A DNA stretch of 64,000 nucleotides from Tuctoria greenei (lineage: Eukaryota > Streptophyta > Magnoliopsida > Poales > Poaceae), in assembly GCA_036927565.1 (NCBI GenBank), contig JAYESD010000004.1:70988933-71052932 (forward strand), written 5' to 3'. The notes under the pieces were generated by a model. It saw only the letters and a program-made list of their open reading frames with translations. It had not been told where the DNA came from and searched no databases. A program made the translations under genes and the position numbers. This document shows, one piece after another, positions 59,348 to 64,000 of this stretch (the first letter of the stretch is position 1; every line of letters starts with the position of its first letter).

Positions 59348-59388
59348 TGATCTCTCCGAGATGTGAGTCTCGTTGGTGGAGAACCAAG

Positions 59389-59399
59389 CTCTGATACCA
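59389..59399 (-). promoter_or_regulatory. Copia-B primer binding site
   Basis: TGGTATCAGAGC on the minus strand, two to three bases inside the 5' LTR; initiator tRNA-Met type. Confidence 0.93.
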
Positions 59400-60156
59400 A
59401 TTGAATGTGGCCTAGAGGGGGGGGGTGAATAGGCCTTTTGAATTTCCTGCACACTTAATAGAATAGTCAAAAACTTGGTTGGCCGAACTAGTCCGGTTGC
59501 GTGGGCGGACTAGTCCAGTGTGCAAGAAGTATGTGTGTTGATCAGGTGTTAATTGAGAAATTAAATTTCTTTAGCAGCGGAATTAAGAACAACTGATATT
59601 TATACTTGAAATTAATATAAGAATGCAGGTGTAACTTCAAATTGTCTTAAGTTAATGTTTAGCACTTAAGTGATCTAATGAACAAAATTTAAAGTAAATG
59701 AGACACGAGACACAAGAAGTTTTCCCGAGGTTCGATCTCACAACGAGATCTACGTCCTCGTTGAGGAAGCTCACATAGAGCCGGGTCTCCAACCCTTTTC
59801 CTCCTCAAGTCACCACGAAGGCCGACTTGATTCCACTATCACGGGTAATCACCAAGTTTGTGGGGCAACCTCACACGTTGAGGGCTCCCACGAAAATTAC
59901 AATGAACAAGTGATCAAATACACTCAAAAGTATTACAATGCAGAGTATGAGTGTAGAAAGATCAAACCCCAAGAGCTCGCGATGAAAGAACGACGATCTC
60001 CCAATCCCGAATCCAAGTGTTCAATTGATTTCACTCTTTTTGAACTTTAGATGTGTGGGGAGATGTGTTTTGGGCTCTTGGGACTGAGTGGCGGCGCTAG
60101 GGTTTGCTCCTTTTTCAATATTCGACGTGTGTTATCATGGGAAAGTCGTGGATCAT

Positions 60157-60166
60157 CTATTTATAG
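60157..60166 (-). promoter_or_regulatory. Copia-B LTR TATA box
   Basis: CTATAAATAG on the minus strand, about 40 bases downstream of the last palindrome. Confidence 0.78.
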
Positions 60167-60203
60167 GGTTTCCAAAAGCTAGCCGTTGAAAAACCCTAAC
60201 ACC

Positions 60204-60580
60204 AGACTAGTCCGGTGCAAGTCCAGACTTGTCCGGTCTCAACATGTTTTGTGGTCCAGAAAGTCTGCCGGACTAGTCCGGTCCAACCTCGGACTAGTCC
60301 GGTACTGTGTAAAGATGACTCCAGAAAGTTCATCGGACTAGTCCGCAGACTAGTCCGATCTCCACAAAAGGGTGTTTACAGAAAGTTCAACGGACTAGTC
60401 CGGTCCATGATCGGACTAGTCCGGTCCCTCAGTATGAGAGACTCCAGAAACATCAACGGACTAGTCCGGTGGATGCACGGACTAGTCCGGTCTCCTTGTG
60501 AGTGTGATTCCAGAAAGGTGAACGGACTAGTCCGGTCCATGATCGGACTAGTCCGGTCCATGATCGGACTAGTCCGGTGC
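60204..60580 (-). promoter_or_regulatory. Copia-B U3 palindrome array
   Basis: About 13 units of CGGACTAGTCCGG, mostly in pairs 20-odd bases apart. The pairs repeat every 57-66 bases with CAGAAAG-type spacers. This is the best-preserved array in the window. The two LTRs differ by one 23-base unit at about 60542-60564. Confidence 0.85.
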
Positions 60581-60860
60581 TTTGTGAAAGTTATGTTAAT
60601 TTTAATCCCTTATCCTCGCGCAAAGTTGTGAGCTCTTGGAGTGTGTCTTTCATACACTCCCTATGCATTCAAATCTATTTTGGTCTTCCGAGCTTCATCA
60701 AAGTATCTCTCTGTGAACACCACTTCATTTTTCACCTTTTTGTGTGCACTGATATGTCTCACTTGTTTGTCCTGCAATCATCTCAGTAGTTTCATTAGGA
60801 TCTCATATGTTTGTCATCAATTAGCCAAAACCCACAAGGGATATCCTAGATGCACTTACA

Positions 60861-61322
60861 GTCATGCAGCTCTGGACTTACCTCCCTGCTAAGGGACGCT
60901 CTGGTGTTGCCACGTGTCCCGTAGCTCTGGACTTGCCTCCTTGCCAAGGGTGACTGCGGTGCTGACATGTGCTTTGCAGCTTTAGACCATCCACGACAGT
61001 CTATGTGTTGTATTGCGTATGTATGAGTATACGAGAGTCTATTCTCTGTAGATTGGCCTCTGTCTGTCGGTGGTTGCTCGGTCCTTTTATATGCCAAGGA
61101 CCGACAACTTACATTATGACTAGGGCCTGACAGGTGGCCCCGGGTTAGCTGGTCCTGATAGCATATTAATGTTATCTTGAAAGTGTGGTCTTGATGACGC
61201 ATTAAAGTTGTTTTGAAGGCACTTTAATATGGTCTTTAGTGCACACATCGCTGGGCTACTAGGCCTGAGTAATTAGGTGTGATAGTATTCGGGTACTCGT
61301 TGCAGCCTCACCTACGAACGTG
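60861..61322. other. Spacer between Copia-B and CACTA-2, with a short tandem repeat
   Basis: After the GTCAT duplication come about two copies of a 55-base repeat (starts at 60866, 60921, partial at 60976; core GCAGCTCTGGACTT). The style (GACAGGTGGCCCC) resembles gypsy LTR DNA, but I cannot place it. No gene. Confidence 0.5.
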
Positions 61323-61394
61323 CACTACAGGATTCCGACCTGTTGCAATGATTGTACTGCAACGAATACTAAATCGTTGAAGTAAGCTTAGCTT

Positions 61395-63615
61395 TTTGCC
61401 ACGATTCAGTAGTTCGTGGCACTAGGATCTATTGCCACGGAACACAATCGTTGCATTAGGACCTGTTGCCACGAATCACTAGTTCGTGGTGTCAGGATGC
61501 TAATGCAATGGATCACAATCGTAGCATTAGGATATGTTGCCACGAAATACTGGTTCGTGGCGTTACAGCTTTATTGCCACGGAAAACAGTCGTTGCATTA
61601 CGATCTGTTGCCACGAATTACTGATTCGTGGCGTTACAACTTTATTGCCACGGAACACAATCGTTGCATTAGGATCTGTTGCCACGAAATACTGGTTCGT
61701 GGCGTTACAACTTTATTGCCACGGAACAGTCGTTGCATTAGGATCTGTTGCCACAAATTACTGGTTAGTGGCGTTACAGCTTTATTGCCACGGAACACAG
61801 TCGTTGCATTAGGATCTGTTGCCACGAATCAGCGAACAGTTGCATTTGGACCGTAATGCATCGAAATAGAATCGTTGCATCAGGATGTGTTGCCACGGTA
61901 CTCTGGTTCGTGGCATTACAACTTTATTGCCACGGAACACAATCGTTGCATTAGGATTTGTTGTCACGAATTACTAGTTTGTGGCGTTATAGCTTTATTG
62001 CCACAGAACACGGTCGTTGCATTAGGATCTGTTACCACGAAATACCTGTTCATGGCGTTACAGCTTTATTGCCAAAGAACACAGTCGTTGCATTAGGATC
62101 TGTTGCCACGAATCAGCAAACAGTTGCATTTGGACCGTAATGCAATGAAACAGAATCGTTGCATTAGGATGTGTTGCCACGAAATACTGGTTCGTGGCGT
62201 TACAACTTTATTGCCATAGAACACAGTCGTTGCATTAGGATCTGTTGCCACGAATTACTGGTTCGTGGCGTTACAGCTTTATTGCCACAGAACACAATCG
62301 TTGCATTAGGATCTGTTGCCACGAATTACTGGTTCATGGTGTTACAGCTTTATTGCCACAGAACACAGTCGTTGCATTAGGATCTGTTGCCACGAAATAC
62401 TGGTTCATGGCATTACTGCTTTATTGCCATGGAACACAGTCGTTGCATTAGGATCTGTTTCCACGAATCAGCAAACATTTGCATTTGGACCGTAATGCAA
62501 CGAAACAGAATCGTTGCATTAGGATGTGTTGCCACGAAATACTGGTTCGTGGCATTACATCTTTTTTGCCACGGAACACAGTCGTTGCATTAGGATCTGT
62601 TGCCATGAATTATTGGTTAGTGGCGTTACATCTTTATTGCCATGGAAACAGTCGTTTCATTAGGATCTGTTGCCACGAATCAGCAAACAGTTGCATTTGG
62701 ACCGTAATGCAATGAAACAGAATCGTTGCATTAGGATATGTTGCCATGATACTCTGGTTCGTGGTGCTACATCTTTATTGCCACAGAACACAATCGTTGC
62801 ATTAGGATCTGTTGCCACGAATTACTGGTTCGTGGCGTTATAGCTTTATTGCCACGGAACACAGTCGTTGCATTAGGATCTGTTGCCACGAAATACTGGT
62901 TCATGGCGTTACAGCTTTATTGCCACGGAACGCAGTCCTTGCATTAGGATCTGTTGCCACGAATTACTGGTTCGTGGCATTACAGCTTTATTGCCACGGA
63001 ACACAGTCGTTGCATTAGGATCTTTTTCCACGAATCAGCAAACAGTTGCATTTGGACCGTAATGCAACAAAACATAATCGTTGCATTAGGATGTGTTGCC
63101 TTAATACTCTTGTTCGTGGCGTTACAGCTTTATTGCCACGGAACACAATCGTTGCATTAGGATCTGTTGCCACGAATCAGCAAACAATTGCATTTGGACC
63201 GTAATGCAACGAAACAGAATCGTTGCATTAGGATGTGTTGCCACGATACTCTGGTTCGTGGCATTACAACTTTATTGCCACGGAACACAATCGTTGCATT
63301 AGGATCTGTTGCCACGAATTACTGGTTCGTGGCTTTACAACTTTATTGCCATGGAACACAGTCGTTGCATTAGGATCTGTTGCCACGGATCAGCAAACAG
63401 TTACATTTGGACCGTAATGCAACAAAACAGAATCGTTGCATTAGGATGTGTTGCCACGATACTCTAGTTCGTGGCGTTAAAGCTTTATTGCCACAGAACA
63501 GAATTGTTGCATTAGGATATGTTGCCATGAATTACTGGTTCGTGGCGTTACATCTTTATTGCCACGGAACACAGTCATTGCATTAGGATCTGTTGCCATG
63601 AATCAGCAAACAATT
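61395..63615 (+). repeat. 71-bp subterminal tandem repeat array of CACTA-2
   Basis: About 31 monomers. The common monomer contains GTTGCATTAGGATCTGTTGCC, then the hairpin GCCACGAA...TTCGTGGC, then ATTGCCACGGAACA. A second type has AATCAGCAAACAGTTGCATT and lacks the hairpin. Second-type monomers start near 61821, 62105, 62460, 62672, 63027, 63169, 63382 and 63595, always whole multiples of 71 apart (one spacing is a base short). The 60-80 residue open frames in this stretch arise because three monomers equal 71 codons; they are not genes. Confidence 0.9.
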
Positions 63616-64000
63616 TTCGCGTTCTCCTCGGCGCAGTACTGATCAATGATGTTCATTACTTTTTGCCTCCTGACGACTCAATGCTGGACTAACGACGCTG
63701 ACGATCCATAACATACTCAACGATGTAAAACATCAGGTATTAACACATCAACAAATATGATGGGGAGAATACCAATGCGCAGATTTAAAAGTATGTTGCG
63801 GATCATCAGCGTCCTCAGTCCAGAAGCAGGGTAGAAGCGGCGCCGTGGCCGCTGCGAACTCGAGAACGGATGAGGAGAAGGCTCATCGCCAACGGATCGA
63901 GGGTACAGAAGCTACACGACCGCTATGGGCGATGAGCCTTCCCCTCGATCCGTTCTCGAGGATCGTAGAAAAATTATTTCCGCCCGCCTGGGCCCAGAGC
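63616..64000. other. CACTA-2 interior after the repeat array, with a long hairpin
   Basis: No recognised gene. Composition changes from AT-rich repeat to GC-rich DNA near 63820. Arms 63859-63890 and 63928-63960 are inverted repeats of 32-33 bases with one mismatch and one indel, around a 37-base loop. Confidence 0.6.

Larger units (their letters stand above)
49799..60860 (-). mobile_element. Copia-B: complete Sirevirus-type Ty1/copia element with target duplication
   Basis: 11,062 bp. Minus-strand order: 5' LTR, primer site, gag, protease-integrase-RT-RNase H, third ORF, polypurine tract, 3' LTR. Both ends are flanked by GTCAT (49794-49798 and 60861-60865), a perfect 5-bp target duplication. 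The LTRs differ by a few percent. It is related to Copia-A along its whole length. RT has lost its catalytic block, so it is non-autonomous now. Confidence 0.96.
59402..60860 (-). repeat. Copia-B 5' LTR (1459 bp)
   Basis: Plus-strand TGAATGTGGCC ... CTTACA. U3 palindrome array 60204-60580, TATA box 60166-60157, leader after it. More palindromes at the inner end (59487-59520). Confidence 0.95.
61323..64000 (+). mobile_element. CACTA-2: terminal part of a CACTA transposon, runs off the right edge
   Basis: Begins CACTACAGGATTCC, a CACTA-type terminal inverted repeat. The preceding three bases, GTG (61320-61322), are the likely target duplication. Within 60 bases starts a long array of short repeats of the kind that lie under CACTA ends and bind the transposition proteins. 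No transposase exon is recognised before the window ends. Confidence 0.75.

Noticed and set aside
61416..63586. Dozens of overlapping 60-146 residue open frames
   Set aside because: They are produced by the 71-bp repeat (three monomers = 213 bases) and have no start context or family.
61395..63615. CRISPR-like array of hairpin repeats
   Set aside because: Monomers are contiguous without unique spacers, in a plant genome, behind a CACTA terminal repeat.

Overview
The window is retrotransposon-dense DNA from a plant nuclear genome, almost certainly a grass. The evidence is Sirevirus-type Ty1/copia and chromodomain Ty3/gypsy elements nested in one another, a Cassandra TRIM with 5S rRNA-derived LTRs, CACTA transposons, and one intron-containing host gene of the JAZ/TIFY family. 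The genus cannot be told from the sequence alone. Nearly all other open frames are pieces of mobile elements. For reference I name the elements Copia-A, B, C and Gypsy-A, B, C.

Layout. 1-10304: Copia-A (minus strand; its 3' LTR runs off the left edge), with gag, broken pol and a third ORF. 10305-11121: part of a tandem Cassandra array, with Copia-A on its left side and Gypsy-A on its right. 11122-22588: Gypsy-A (plus), with an extra ORF before a decayed gag-pol. 22589-26668: 3' half of Copia-C (plus). 26669-30844: 5' end of Gypsy-B (minus), interrupted by Copia-C. 30845-31505: gag remnant of a Tat/Athila-like gypsy element. 31506-34150: no gene recognised. 34151-35980: JAZ gene (minus, five exons). 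36032-38977: intergenic DNA. 38978-48826: Gypsy-C (plus), truncated at its 5' LTR. 48827-49110: fragment of a CACTA TNP2 transposase. 49799-60860: complete Copia-B (minus) with a 5-bp target duplication GTCAT. 61323-64000: end of a second CACTA element with about 31 copies of a 71-bp subterminal repeat.

How the parts work together. None of the retroelements is fully intact. Copia-A has lost most of RNase H, Copia-B has lost the RT catalytic block, and the gypsy pols carry stops and frameshifts. The cis-acting parts are well preserved: LTR ends, initiator-tRNA primer sites, polypurine tracts, TATA boxes and putative leader splice sites.

The most interesting signal is in the regulatory DNA. 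Arrays of a palindrome of the form CGGAC-NN-GTCCG lie between the LTR start and the TATA box in five different LTR families, both copia and gypsy. One 17-base spacer plus half-site is identical between Copia-B and Gypsy-B. A similar palindrome-plus-TATA block lies inside Copia-B, upstream of its third ORF, and looks like an internal promoter. Other notable signals are an ORF before gag in Gypsy-A with a possible dsRNA-binding-like fold, a 69-nt putative leader exon of constant length in all three gypsy families, and a 33/34-nt GT...AG segment at the gag/pol junction whose removal puts gag and pol in frame in both Copia-A and Copia-B.
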